A stretch of DNA of 64,000 nucleotides, taken from Tolypeutes matacus (taxonomy: Eukaryota; Chordata; Mammalia; Cingulata; Chlamyphoridae). Position numbers and translations under genes: made by a program. The notes beneath the pieces are model-generated. The model saw only the letters and a list, made by a program, of their open reading frames with translations. It ran no database searches and was not told the origin of the DNA. Location of the stretch: the NCBI GenBank assembly GCA_026826555.1, contig JAKSZT010053764.1, positions 33,482,778 through 33,546,777 on the forward strand. The letters run 5' to 3'. Positions 13,741 through 25,979 of this stretch are shown here, piece after piece (position 1 is the stretch's first letter; each line of letters starts with the position of its first letter).

Positions 13741-14985
13741 TTGTTTATAATTTATCCACTTGCAGTAAAAGGAATTCATCGTCAGCCAACTCAGTGACCA
13801 ATGCATTTTGTTCATATTTAGGTGTACAAAGAAAAATAGCTTATATTTGTTAAATTTTGAGGGAAAGCGTTCTTGATAAAGAGCCATCTAGTAGAAGCAA
13901 AGGTCAATTGGGCACACTGAGAAGCATACAAGAGGTCTAGCTTTTTTCATATTTTGGGTGTTGGGACAGGTTCTTTTGGGCATTGGAGAGCTTCTGAAGG
14001 CCACATTAAGGTAGTGCTTCTAAAAGTGTATTGACTTTTTTTAAGCTACGTAGACACAAGTATTTAATGATTTGATGGGTAGGGGAGTTTTTTAAGAAAA
14101 CCATGTTCATTCTTTCCAGGGATTCCTTACTGCCTCCTCAGGACTATTTCATGTAATTTTTTAATGACTTTTTAAAAATGACTCTTGGATGCCATAAGAA
14201 AATATTACCAAGAGTCAGTTCTTGACCCTTGTACTTAACTCACCAGAGTCTCAAGTAGCACTTTGTGGTGGTAGTTGTTTCTTTGCATCTTATTTGATAA
14301 CAAAAATGAACCTGGCCTGAAGACTGTAGAGATATTATGTTTGATTATGGAGTATTAACCCAGAGACTCTGCTACAGTATTTGCATTTATGCTGCCTATC
14401 TTATATTCCCAGAATTCTGACTTCCAAAGCACATCTGGCCCCAGAGAATTTTCTGATATGCATTCTCTTAAGTCCCCAAGCTTGGAACTTGTGTGCTTAC
14501 GCTATTTCTAATCCTTCCATTGGCAGACTCTTTGAGGGCAAAACCTTACCCTTTTTGGCTCTGAACATTCTTGTATTTCCATCAGCGTGCCTCTGTTACA
14601 GTAGTCATGTGTTACACTCTTGAATAAATGGGCGGAGGGAGGGAGGGATGTTCTCTGTTTTAAACCCAAGGATTTCCTGTCCCATGTCCTAGGAATAAAT
14701 TGTGCCATGAGTCTGAGTTGATTAAACTGAAGTTATTGGCTTATATCTTATGACTTTTCCCTCTTTTCATCAAAATGTTCAAGCAACTCAGAATTGATGA
14801 TCCAGGAAATGACTCTTGGTTGGAGTTGCAGAGCATACCTTGCAGATCACCCACTGTCTACTTTTGCATCCTATGGGGTGCATCCTGAGAAGAGAATTGT
14901 GGAAACTCGATATGAATGTTAGGGTGATTGTCTTTATAAAAAAGTGTAGGTTACACCCTCATGATGTCCTGAAATTACATAGACC

Positions 14986-15184
14986 AAGGGTTCAGCAAAT
15001 AATGGCTCACAGGCCAAATCCATTTCCTGGTTTGTTTTATATAGCCTATGAACTTAAGAATACTTTTTAAGTTTTTAAAAGGTTTTAAACACTAAAAAGG
15101 GATATGCAACAGAGACCTTATGTGGCCTACAAAGCTTAAAATATATACTTTTTACTTAAAAGGTTTGCTAGCCTTTGCCTAGAC
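14986..15184 (+). mobile_element. hAT-type DNA transposon fossil (MER family)
   Basis: GGGTTCAGCAAATAATGGCT, CAGGCCAAATCCATTTCCTG, GAGACCTTATGTGGCCTACA and a terminal AGGTTTGCTAGCCTTTGCC match a common hAT-Charlie-type nonautonomous repeat. The subfamily was not determined. Confidence 0.7.
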
Positions 15185-15576
15185 CATTAATCTTATTCCT
15201 AACCTTACTCCTTCCTAAGATTAATTCCTTCCTTCACCATTTCCATTCATTCCTTCAAGAATCCACTGACTCTATGGTCAGTCTTATGGGGCTTATGTTA
15301 TATTCTTCTTCATGAAATAGTAATTCTAAAAGATGCTCTTTATTCCATTTTTAAAAATTCTCAAGAGGAAACTTAAATGAAGATGTGATGTATAATTAAG
15401 CTAAGCATAAACATGCCATTGAAAGTTATCTTCAGATGTGGAGAGAACCAATTTTGAGCTTCCACTATGCCTGCCCTGACTGATTTTATGGAAGTATCAT
15501 TCCTCTGGACCCTTTATCTTCAAAATTCTTTCAGTTCACAAACTTGTGTGCAGAGTTTGAATACTGAAAATGGTTT

Positions 15577-17500
15577 CAAAAATATTGACTGGGAGGATTG
15601 TGGGAAGATGGTGACAGACTTAACAGGCAGAGCTGAAAGCTCCCAGAAAAACAACAGAGAAAGAGCTAAAAGCTGTCTGAGGGACATGCTTCGGGGGTCA
15701 GCAGATGAGGACAGTGCTACACAACTCTCAAGAGGGTGAGGGACAGAGAGACGAAGAAGCCCAAAAGACAAACGTGACAGAAAGGGTTCCCCTCCCCCAC
15801 CCCCTAGATAATTAAGCTGGGGTAAAACCCCTGGCTCACTGCAGCTGACTTAGAGGGGAGCAGACATCTTCCTCCCTGTCAGTGGTTTCAAGGGAAAAAG
15901 GAAGGGGAAGTCGGGGTGCTTTTCTTAAGTGAATTCTGCCAGCAGAGCCAGCTTTGAATCTCTGATTTGGAGATTCAGTGCAGGAACACATGAAAGCCGA
16001 GGCTGAAACACCTCTGTGGAAAGGTGCGCTGACTAGCGCCATCTGCTGGCTGGTCTGAAAATTGTATGGACAAAAACTTCAAACTCTGTATCCAACCCCT
16101 GGGAGAAAATCTGCTCCCCACTAGTGAGTCCCTGGCCCAGTTTTGAAAACTTAAGCTGGGCAATTTTAAAGACTGAGAATAGGTTCAACTGAATATCAAA
16201 GAAGAGCTGTGAAAACAATAGGCAAGTGAGAGAAATTCACTATCAGAGTGAATTTGCTAAGACATCAGAAAAAAATTACAAGTGATACTCAGAAAAAGGA
16301 AGACATGGCTCAGCCAAGAAATCAAACCAAATATCCTGAAGAGATACAAGATTTAATACAATTAATTAGTGATAATCACACAACTCTCCTAAATCACTTC
16401 AAAGATTTAAAGAAAATATGACTAAAGAAATAAAGGCTATTAAGAAGACACTGGGAGAGAATAAAGAACAATTTGAAAGCCTTCAAAGAAAAGTAACAGA
16501 CCTTATGGGAATGAAAGACATGATAGATGACATTAAAAATACTTTAGAGGCACATAAGAGCAGATTTGAATTGCTTAAAGACAGAATTATTTTGAAGATA
16601 AAACATCTGAACTGGAAAACGCAGGAGAACAGAAAGAGAAGAGAATGGAAAAAATGGAACAGAGTCTCAGGAAATTAAAGAGAAGAGAATGCTAAAGGGG
16701 CAGAAAGAATATTTGAGGAAATAATAACCGAAAACTTCCCAACCCTTATGAAGGACATAATTATCAATATCCAAGAAGGACAGTGCACCCCAAACAAAAT
16801 TAAGTCTGAATGGACCTACTGCAAGACACCTATTCTTCAGAATGTTAAATACAAGAGATAAAGAGAAGGTTCTGAAAGTAGCAAGAGAAAAGCAAAGCCT
16901 CACGTCTAAGGGAAACTTGGTAAGAATAAGTGCCGACGTCTCATCAGAAACCATGGAGGAGAGAAGAAAGTGGTGTGATGTATTTAAGTCACTGAAAGAG
17001 AAAAACTGCCGGCCAAGAATTCTTGTATCCAGCAGAGCTGTCCTTCAAAAATGAGGGTGATTTCAGAGTCTTCTAAGACAAACAAAAACTGATAGAATAT
17101 GTTACCAAAAGAACAGATTTGCAAGAGATACTAAGGGGGTGCTGCAGCCTGAAAGGAAAAAACAAGGACAAGAGATTTGGAGAAGAGCTTAGAAATGAAG
17201 ATTATCAGGAAGGGTTAAACTAAAGGATAAGAAGACAGACAATAGAACTATATGACAACAGAGAGCCAAAGATGAGAATGAAGTCATGCCTTTACAGTAA
17301 TAACACTGATTGTTAATGGATTGAACTTTCCAATCAAAAGACATAGACTGATAGAACGGATAAAGAAATATGAATCGTCTATATATTGTCTACAAGAGAT
17401 ACACCTCAGGTGTAAAGACACAACTAGGTTAAAAGTGAGAAGCTGGAAAAAGGTATTCTATGCAAATTTTTAGTAATCAAAAAAAAGAGGTGGAATAGAC
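15577..17500 (+). mobile_element. L1 LINE 5' portion: 5' UTR, decayed ORF1 and start of ORF2
   Basis: The stretch at 15577-16300 resembles an L1 5' UTR. From about 16418 the translation gives a coiled-coil-rich ORF1 N-terminus (MTKEIKAIKKTLGENKEQ). At 16845-17040 it gives the conserved ORF1 C-terminal block (RDKEKVLKVAREKQSL, ISADVSSETMEERRKW, EKNCRPRIL). Around 17300-17470 an ORF2 endonuclease-like start appears (NGLNFPIKRHRLIERI, LQEIHLRCKDTTRLKV). Stops and frameshifts break all frames. Sequence similarity ends soon after, so the body of ORF2 is missing here. Confidence 0.85.
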
Positions 17501-18124
17501 CAGATCAATGTAAAATAATGGTATATGAACAATAATTACTCAGTGCAACTGGCAAGTTGTTCCTGTAATTAGTATTCTGTAAATTTTTTCATACAAAATA
17601 AATACTTGCTTTTAATTGAGGAGGGCTGGAGAAGAGATATATTTTTGGAAACTTCATTTTTCTTTAACCTTTTCTTATTTATATTTTTTAATTATCTATC
17701 TGGATCAATAATGATTTAGCATGACTACTGTTGAACAAGAGGTTGAGTTTTTCTGCCTCATAAAATTATGAGTTGGCAAATTATCTGCTGTACTTCATTC
17801 CAATAAGATGTGAAGAAGTCCCAAATAGGAATTTGATTATCTAGAAAGAATTATGGTCTAAATGGAAATTAAATAGCTAAATCAATAATTTATTTCATTC
17901 TTAGAGATTATAATGTCCAATAGTTAGAGCTGTAATATAAAAAAATTAGAATTACAATTCTATTATATTTGAATTATTTACATTTATAAATGCTTGTTGC
18001 TATGCTGTGTTTTATAATTGATTATATTAAATCTAACCTGGCCTTGTACTCTTGTTTAAAATTTATAATTTCTTTCAATCTATTTTTCTATTTTTTACAA
18101 CTTTATAATAAAGGACCTTTTAAC

Positions 18125-18205
18125 AGCTTAAAAAAAAATGGTTATATACTTTGGATAGATCATATGATATGTGAATATATCTCAATAAAATTGATTAGTA
18201 AATAA
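18125..18205 (+). mobile_element. L1-type 3' end fragment
   Basis: The motif ATATGTGAATATATCTCAATAAAATTGAT resembles the terminal 3' UTR of eutherian L1 elements, described here by position. A second similar end lies at about 18360-18470. Either could be the detached tail of the L1 piece that stops near 17500, though this is not shown. Confidence 0.45.
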
Positions 18206-18293
18206 CTGTACAAGAATAGCCAGAAATAGCAGCTATGTACAGCTGGGGAAGCAGTTTGAGAGGTGAGAAATTTTCTTGTTTGTTTGGTTTTTG

Positions 18294-18335
<42 letters not shown>
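18294..18335. repeat. (TTA)n microsatellite
   Basis: About 14 uninterrupted TTA/ATT units. Confidence 0.95.
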
Positions 18336-18359
18336 GAAATAATGAAAATGCTTTAAAAA

Positions 18360-18470
18360 TTATTGAAGTGATGAATGCACAACAATATTATACCAAATGC
18401 CATTGATTGTGCACTTAGAATAAATTATATGCTTTATTAATATGTATCAATAAAATTGATTTGCTTAAAA
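18360..18470 (+). mobile_element. Second L1-type 3' end fragment
   Basis: The order GATGAATGCACAACAATATT, ATTGATTGTGCACTTAGAAT and a terminal ATCAATAAAATTGATTT follows a common L1 3' UTR pattern. It is preceded by an (ATT)n microsatellite. Confidence 0.55.
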
Positions 18471-18772
18471 AATTGACTCAGGAAAATATTCATTACTTTT
18501 AACAGAATTGATATTTTCAAAATGACGATCCAATACATACAGACATATCCTGGAATATCAGTGTAATTTAGGATTCATTGTGGGCCATTCTTTTCCCTAA
18601 ATTCCTTGAGTTATGTCAATATACCTTTTTTTTTTTTTAAACTTGCCTTTTTAATCCTTGAATTGATAGATAAAGTGTAGATAATCTCATTAACCTTGTG
18701 ATAGTCTCCATATTTTGTGTCAGGGAATTAGTGGACATCAAGTTAGTTACAGAGTCAAAACACTATACTGCA

Positions 18773-18913
18773 GGGGACGGATGTGGCTCAAATGGTTGGG
18801 CGTCCATCTCCCATATGGAGGGACCCGGGTTCGATCCCTGGGACCTCCCGGTAATTAATTAATTAATTAATTAATGTTATTTGAAAATAATTTAAAAAAC
18901 AAACAAACAAACA
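18773..18913 (+). mobile_element. DAS SINE with (ATTA)n tail and perfect 16-bp TSD
   Basis: The tRNA-like head (GGGACGGATGTGGCTCAA... GGTTCGATCCCTGGGACC) is followed by an (ATTA)n stretch and an (AAAC)n tail. The TSD AAAACACTATACTGCA is perfect at 18757-18772 and 18914-18929. Confidence 0.88.
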
Positions 18914-19051
18914 AAAACACTATACTGCAATACTAGCTTCATTCCTCTGTAGCTGTGTGACCTTAAGTAGTCAATCTCTCTAAGTTTCTGTTTGCTCATC
19001 ACTAACATGGTGGTAAAATACTATCCTAACAAAGTTTTGGGGAGAGCAATT

Positions 19052-19523
19052 GTTTTTGTTACCCCTGGCTTCTCAAGCAAATACTATGCAGTAGATTGCC
19101 ATGAACAGTGGGAATTTATTAGCTTTCATGATTTGGAAGCTAGAAAAGTCCAAATCAAAGCCATGTTTTCTTCCTGAAGACTGATGTTATAGGGCTGGCT
19201 GCCAGTGATCCTTGATCCTGGGCTTCTCTGTCATATGGCAGTGTACATGGCAACCTTTCTCAGCCTCTCCCTTCTCTTGCAGGATTCATTGATCTTCAGC
19301 TTCTTGTTTCCCATGGCTTTCTCTTTCTGTGTCTGAATTTCATTTTGCTTACAAAAGGAGTCCAGTAATAGGATTAAAACCCATGGTGAATGAGTTGGGT
19401 CACATCTTAACTGAAGTGACCTCATCAAAAGGTCCTATTTACAGTGGGTTTATACCCACAGGAATGGCTTAAGATTAAGAACACATTTTTTTTCTCTGGG
19501 ATCCTTAGCTCCAAACCACCACA
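19052..19523. mobile_element. Diverged relative of the 44972-45408 element
   Basis: Shared blocks in the same order include TTTATTGGCTCATG-like, GCTGGCTGCCA, AATCCTTGATCCT-like, TGTGTCTG.ATTTCATT.TGCTT, CAGTAATAGGATTA, AAAGGTCCT.TTTACA and GGATGGCTTAAGATTAAGAA-like sequence. This copy carries extra sequence near 19390-19430. The ends are less clear than in the other copy. Confidence 0.6.
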
Positions 19524-19784
19524 GCAATAGAGATGTTAGACGTGGAAATGATTTGAAAATTATAGAGTGCTTTTCAAATAGAAGGCCGTATTTGGTGATG
19601 CAATAATGACTTTGCAATGATATTTTATTGTTTATACATGTATTTGATTCATTTGTTAAGGTACTGGAAGTCATGGTGTTATAAGTATGAGAATTAGGAA
19701 TGAGGTTTTTAATTTATATCATTTTCCTCTATCCCTAATATGCTTATCTTAAAAACAAAAAGAGATTAAAAGATTTTATTGGTT

Positions 19785-20125
19785 AGCTATTGTATAACAA
19801 ACCATTCCAAAACTTAGTGGTATAGAAGCAAAACCATTTGTTGTTTTTTATTAGTCTTCTTGTCAGCTGCAGACGTAGTTCTTTCTATGCTGGTCTCCGC
19901 TGATGTTGGCTGAATTGGCTTGTGTGACTGCAGTCAGCTGAGTGGTCTAGAACGTCTTCAGCTCAGATGACCTGGCTCTCCTCCAGTTACCTCATAACTT
20001 TTAGGTAGTGGCAGAGTCCAGAAAAGCCTCTCTTTGCATCAAGTATTGTACCGTTGGCCAAAGCAGGTCACGTGGCCAAGTCTAGAATCAGTGTGACAAG
20101 ACACTAACAGATAGGAATAATTGTG
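19785..20125. mobile_element. Old LTR- or DNA-transposon-like mammalian repeat
   Basis: TTGTATAACAAACCATTCCA, AAACTTAGTGG, TTGGCCAAAGCAGGTCACGT and GGCCAAGTCTAGAATCAGTG follow the order of a widespread mammalian interspersed repeat. I am not certain of its family name. Confidence 0.5.
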
Positions 20126-21939
20126 ACCACTACTACAGTCATTCTAACACAATGGTCTTAGAGATGAAGGAAAATCTGCCCAAGTAGGAACTGGGTTGTA
20201 GCCTTGCTGTGACTTACGGTGGTTACATGTTCATGCATAGTGTCAGTGCTTACCCACTCCCAGTCCTCATTAACTCTTTCTAGTACCTCTGCATCCCCAG
20301 GATCTGGCTGCTTTGCAAGAAATAGCCCACGCCCAAATATGCACCTCTTTCATTTTAAATAATACAAAGAATATTGTTTCCAAGACAACTTTGATGAAAT
20401 GTCAGCTTTCTCTAAACCCACATAAGAAGCATTGTTAGCCTCATCCCTGCTGGGTAATTTGTATACTGCAGTAGTTTGTTTGGAAACATGCCTGTTGTTC
20501 TTTAAAATATGCTTAATGCTAGATTAGAGAACAGATTTTTTTTTTTCTGTTTATGTAAGCTCATTTCTAAAGCATTTAAAATAAAGAGCTTGAGCATGTA
20601 TGGTATTTAAAAACCCTTCACATGATGTTTTTAAAACAGATCAATTTCAGCATTAAAATGTTAGGAATTCAGCCAAGGAAAATTCAACTTGGATTGTAGA
20701 GCTGTAATGATAATGTATTATAACTATCTTTTTTGAAAGTGATTGTACCAGCAGAGATGAACCTGGTGAATTACATAATTTAAGAGTATTTGCCAGAACA
20801 CTGTTGTAGGGGGATTATTCAAGTCTTTCCCTAACAAAAGCAAAATGAAAGATAGATTTCATTATGAGGTATTAAAATCACAAGAAGAGTAGTCACAAAA
20901 TAACTAAAGATAACTCAGATGAATTGAAAACAGAAATTCATATATGTCTGCATGTCAGTTACCACACTTAACTACTTGGCAGAATATTAGTATGTAATTG
21001 AGTATGATTTCTCATCTTTAGCTACTTTGACTTGAGTGGAAAATGTCTTGAGTTTGCTTATTACTTTACCAAAAAATATTTTCAAGTCAGAAGTAACTTC
21101 ATGATTGAGACTTTATTGATTTCAGAAATTGATTTCTAAATAAATGAAGAAAATTTATATATATATCACATCACATCACTTAGGCATATCATTAATCTTT
21201 TAAAAACTTTTTCAAATGAACAAGCTCATGTATTCTCAGTAATCCTCAATCCAATAGCACTGTTGCAAGGGAGTCCTTGTGCACTGCATGAGGAGTGTTT
21301 TTGTGGGTCTGTCTCATCCAGTCTTCTGCTGCCCTCATTCATTCAAGGTCTTGAGTCAGAGAACATTTTGGAAGGTCACGTTCATCGTTTTACATTATAT
21401 ACATTGTTCCTTTGGAGAAGTGCTACACGTTGAATCCTGTTAGTACCTCCAAAAGTAGAGATGAGGCAAGATTTGAAAAGAAACAAGAAGGAAATAGGGA
21501 AACGTGTGTAGAGAGGCTGGCTTTTAAAAAGCCAGTGCCTCCACCTTGGCACTGAGGTCAAATATGGATGTGGTGAAAAAATCATTTAGGACAAGTATCT
21601 GCTGAAACACTTCAGTGACATTGTCACTTTCACTGAGTGTGGGAGGTAGGGGAGCAAGTAGAGAGGGAAGTCAGTAAACCAACAGAAAACAGTTTTGTAG
21701 TTTTAGCTCCTTGTGGCCAAGAAAAACACACTATTAATGCATGATTACTAAAGTTTTGAGTCAGCCAATTTCCAAGCATTATTAAACATCTGTAATGTTG
21801 GCTTCCCAGAGTTAAGTTAATCAATCAGTTTTGTTTCATCATCAGTGTAGTAATTGCTGACCAATGCTAAATACTATGAACATCTATATATAGTAATCCA
21901 CAAAACTGTTATGTAGTAAATGCTTTTAAAATAGCATCA

Positions 21940-22060
21940 TTTGGTGCCTGGCCAGGTACAAGACTCCATACCAGGCTCTAGAGATATAGCAGTGAAAGAG
22001 ACAAAGAAATGTCAGCCTTCTTGGACCTTGCATTCCACTAGGGAGAGACACATTAATTAT
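21940..22060 (-). mobile_element. L2 LINE fragment
   Basis: CCAGGCTCTAGAGATATAGC, AGTGAAAGAGACAAAGAAAT and CATTCCACTAGGGAGAGACA follow the reverse-strand L2 3' region. Confidence 0.7.
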
Positions 22061-22589
22061 ACAATTCATGAACTTGCCTCACTTGGCTTTTATCTTACAT
22101 TCTTGTTCCTTTTTTAAAATTCTACCTAGTCCTAATTGACCTTTGGGTTCAACCACTGGTGACGCAACAATCTGCCCATGCTCCTCACTGCCTCATGGGC
22201 TTGGCTTAGTATGGCCATGTACAGTTGTACAGGTGTACAGTTCACATGGACTCTGAAGTTGACACTTCATACATGGTTGATAGAGTTCTTGGCCTAAGCC
22301 AAGTAGATTTGAACCAGATCTGTCAGACATAACGAAGGAAGCTAACCCCTTTGTCATTCTCTTGGCCTCCTGTGTCCTCTTTTAGTTACCTTGCCTTGCT
22401 GCTGTATATACAGGTTGCTTTCTTTTCACTCTGCATTATGCAGGCATCGTTTCCTGTGCATTTTACAACACAGGCAGTCCTTTAAATTAGAGGATTGTCT
22501 TCTGTTATTAGCCCTTTGTGACCTTGGGTGGGTTTCACCTGGTCCTTCTGGATTAAGGGTTCCTTATATGTAAAGTGAGGAATTTGAAA

Positions 22590-22760
22590 TAGGCAAGTGC
22601 TCCTCAAACTTTTAATGAGCATCTAAAAGTACCTCTGTTGGTTAAAGTACAGATTCTGATTTAGTAGGCTTGTGATGAGGCCTGAAATCTGCATTTCTGA
22701 TAAGCACTCAGTAAATGCTGATGCTGCTGGACCCTGGGCCACACTTGTAGTAGCAAGGAG
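22590..22760 (+). mobile_element. MER5A-like hAT-Charlie DNA transposon fossil
   Basis: GTGCTCCTCAAACTTTTAAT, ACAGATTCTGATTTAGTAGG, CTGCATTTCTGATAAGCAC and GATGCTGATGCTGCTGGACC follow the MER5A order. Confidence 0.8.
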
Positions 22761-23376
22761 CTAGAGGATTTCTCCGATTCCTTCCAGCTTTACCTGTTAG
22801 TGAACTTGAGAACTTCCCTGCCTTATACTGTAGAACCTATTTGTAGCTGAGTTTCACTTTGAGAAGGGCCACCCCTCTGATCTTCACATTCCAGTACTCT
22901 TAACATCCTTGTACACTGTGTACCAAAGTACACTTGGTGCCATCTGATAGCGCTTGAAAGTATCTGCTATTTTATAGCTTGGCCCAATTTTGTTTTCAGA
23001 CTCAAGCTTAAACCACTAACTAATGCAAAATTAGAGTTAGCCTTCAGGTTACATATTTCTTATTGTGGCTGTTCGCCTTGAGTTTCCCTGGTTCCTTCAT
23101 CTCATGGTAATGGTAGATTTATAACCGTTCTCATAACTATGATTAAATGTCTCAATTCTTTTGCTTTATGTGGCGTTCTTGGCCACTTAATTACACTACA
23201 TTAACCGGCATGTTGTTGCTGTCAGTGCAGTTGGATTGCAGTGTGGATAGCATCTTTGGATATTTTGAAAAATGTTCCTATCATACATTTTGAGCTTGTA
23301 AATAAAAGTGCTGAGCATGCATAAATGTGCTTTCAGAAATTATTTCTTTTTACTGTTTAGTTGAACTGATGGTGAC

Positions 23377-23494
23377 ATTAAACATCAAGACTTTGATGTT
23401 TTATACGGCATTCTTCCCCACTAATTAACTGTACTAATGAAGTTAATTAGTGGGGAAGAATGCCGTATAAAACATCAAAGTCTTGATGTTTAAT
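23377..23494. repeat. Perfect 54-bp inverted repeat with 10-nt spacer
   Basis: The left arm 23377-23430 and right arm 23441-23494 are exact reverse complements over all 54 bases, separated by GTACTAATGA. Each arm also contains a smaller hairpin: AAACATCAA, a 4-nt GACT or AGTC loop, then TTGATGTTT, at 23380-23401 and 23470-23491. The arms begin and end in TTAA context but match no transposon family I recognise. Transcribed with TLE4, it could fold into a long perfect RNA hairpin. Confidence 0.97.
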
Positions 23495-23541
23495 CACAGC
23501 TTACAAAAAAGTTTTATACTCCTCAATTGCCAAACACATTC

Positions 23542-23811
23542 CAATTAGCTGAAGAAAGGTTGAAATTTTTTTTTCCTCCTGATGGCCTTCAGAATTTTTC
23601 CAGACTCTTTTTTTGGTTGACGATTGGTTACTCGTGCTTGAGTGCTAGTATCTACATAAGCATATCTTCCTCCAAGCTGTAAACCAGCAGAACAGAGAGA
23701 CTCAATTTCTGCAGAAGGCAATGGCAACTTCTCAACTTCTTCCCTTGTAATGCAATAATGGGGAAAAAAGCAACTATAGAGTAATGGGTGTTTTTCTCTT
23801 GAACTCTCCAA
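23542..23811 (-). other. Unidentified antisense protein-like ORF, possible retrocopy or ancient-element fragment
   Basis: An open frame on the minus strand, starting at a TTG with no ATG, encodes about 88 residues. These include REEVEKLPLPSAEIESLCSA and GLQLGGRYAYVDTSTQ, then a Lys/Arg-rich end near KESGKILKAIRRKKK. The composition looks protein-derived, with balanced charged and hydrophobic residues and few low-complexity runs, but I do not recognise the family. An in-frame TGA lies just upstream and no clear A-tail or TSD was found. It lies about 50 bp from the perfect inverted repeat. It could be a chance ORF. Confidence 0.3.
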
Positions 23812-24617
23812 CTTTATTATTCATGTAGAACCACTCCATTTTCCTTTGTTACCCATATGGTGTTCTTCTAACGTATGATAGGCATATTTCCTTATTAGTA
23901 AATTCGAACTGTAAAGCCAAGGTATAACATACATATATATGACATATAAATATAAAAGGATAGAGTGTAAATGGGGATGCTGCAAAGTTGTTTATAAAAA
24001 TTCTTAAATGACCACCAGTTGAGCAACAAGAAAACAAAAACTTCTTCTCAGGTCATTTCCCTATGGTGTGTGTTATATCAATTTTTATTGTTTTTTTTTT
24101 AAATACTTCAAGCAGGGTTTACAGTAGCAATAATGTAATTCAGATAAGCAATTATTGTAATTGACCTCCATGATGAGTATCCTTGGCTTTACCACAGTTT
24201 GTTTAATACCTGAGGATGGCCAATTATCTCATGATGCCCACTTTATAGAGATTATTGTTTTAATTATGGCACTCAAAATACATCACTTTGTCAGCACTGT
24301 CGAGTCACGCTTGGGAATACTTCATTCAGGCATTCAGAAATATGTAAATAACATCTAGCCTCATCTTGTGCCATGGTCGCGACTGATTTTTTTCTCTCCC
24401 AAGTCCAAACTAGGGTTTTGAAATGGGTTATTTCTTACCCGGTAACTGTTCATCCTGATGCAGTCAGCCATAGATACTGTCACTGCTGATGGGTTAATTG
24501 TACTTTCTGAAAAGGCTGGAGGTGACTTAGTGCTAATAGGTAGGCAGTTCTACTTGATTAGGAGTTCTAATTGACAGTAATCACAATGGCTTTTTGATCA
24601 TCTGAATATGCCTTAAG

Positions 24618-24803
24618 TCAGAGGTCTTCAACATTAGTATCACTGGGAGCTTTAAATATTGCTCAGACCCTACCTCACCCCTTCTGGAGAGTTTGATTTA
24701 ATTGCTCAGACTCTGGTGGGGTCCAGACAAGACTGTTTTTTCCCTAAAGCTCCACAGGTGATTCTGATGTGCAGCCAGGGTTGAGAACCACTGCCCAGTC
24801 CTT
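24618..24803 (-). mobile_element. MER5A-like hAT-Charlie fossil, minus strand
   Basis: Reverse-complement order of MER5A: GTCTTCAACATTAGTATCAC ... CACAGGTGATTCTGATGTGC ... GTTGAGAACCACTGCC. Confidence 0.75.
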
Positions 24804-25979
24804 CAGTGGTATGCTTCCTGCCAGTTTGTGGCATCCACAGCCCACAACCAAGTCCCAGATAATATGACTCCTTTTGGGATCTTCACTCTATGTCTTGCTC
24901 TTGCTCACTTTCTTCCCAGACTTAGCCCGGCAGCCTGGCATGTCTGGAATAGCCTAAGTCCAGGTTTGGACCCTGACAGTGCTCACATATTCCCAAGCAG
25001 TTCCAGGCCTGCCTTGCCCAGTAAGAAGTCTCTGGATAAATCCTACCCCTTCTTAAATCATTTCTTAACATCTCATGATGCTTTTATAATTCAGTTTTCT
25101 GTTGATCCCATAAACATGTCTTACTTTCTTTAGGTAAGGATCAGCATTTATTCTTTAACATCTACCTCAAATACCTGGTATTCCAATTTGTGGAAACTGA
25201 ATTCTAGTTGATCAGAGCAGAGTTATAAACCTCCCAGTTGTGTTTTCCCCTTGCTGTGATAAACTTGGAGGATGCCATTCATATGGATCAGGCAGTCTTT
25301 TAAACCCACCCCTTAAGGTTAGGCCAATTCCTGAGACTCCTCCCTTTCTTCCTCAGTTGAGAACCTCTAGCATATTGCAGATGCATGAGAATGGCATCGC
25401 TTTGTTGATAAACGTGATTCACTTCTAATTAAATATATTACACACACGTATATACATGCACAAACATTTGTGTTTGTTGGTACAAAGTTAGTCACTTAGT
25501 TCTACCTGTAAAATCTCTCAAATCCATCATTCTCTCCCCTGACCCACTGCAGTAACCCCTGCCTGGCCTCCTGCTTCCCCTCCTGCCTGTTCCTCCAAAG
25601 CACTTGTACTCGACAGGCCCACTTCAGCCCAGGCTGGCAGCACTGGGAAAGGAGGGCACCCACAGTGATGAAAGCTCGCTAATGATGATCCCATTCTGAA
25701 TTTGGCAACCAAAATTTTGCTATTTTGATTTTAGCCTGCATGTAAGGCTTATATTGTACATTTAGTGTTGTTTTTATTTTTAATTACCAAAGGTAAAGGT
25801 AGGCATCATAATCTTTTCAGTTCTAAAGGGTTTTTCTGTTTCTGGCCCCCTCTAACAGAACTTTTAAAAGGTTTCCTGCGTGACTTTTAGACAAGGTATA
25901 TGCCCTTGTCCTTACCTGTCAGGGGCACTTGGACTATATTACACACTTCACCAGGACTTGCTGGGCCCTGCATAATCTT

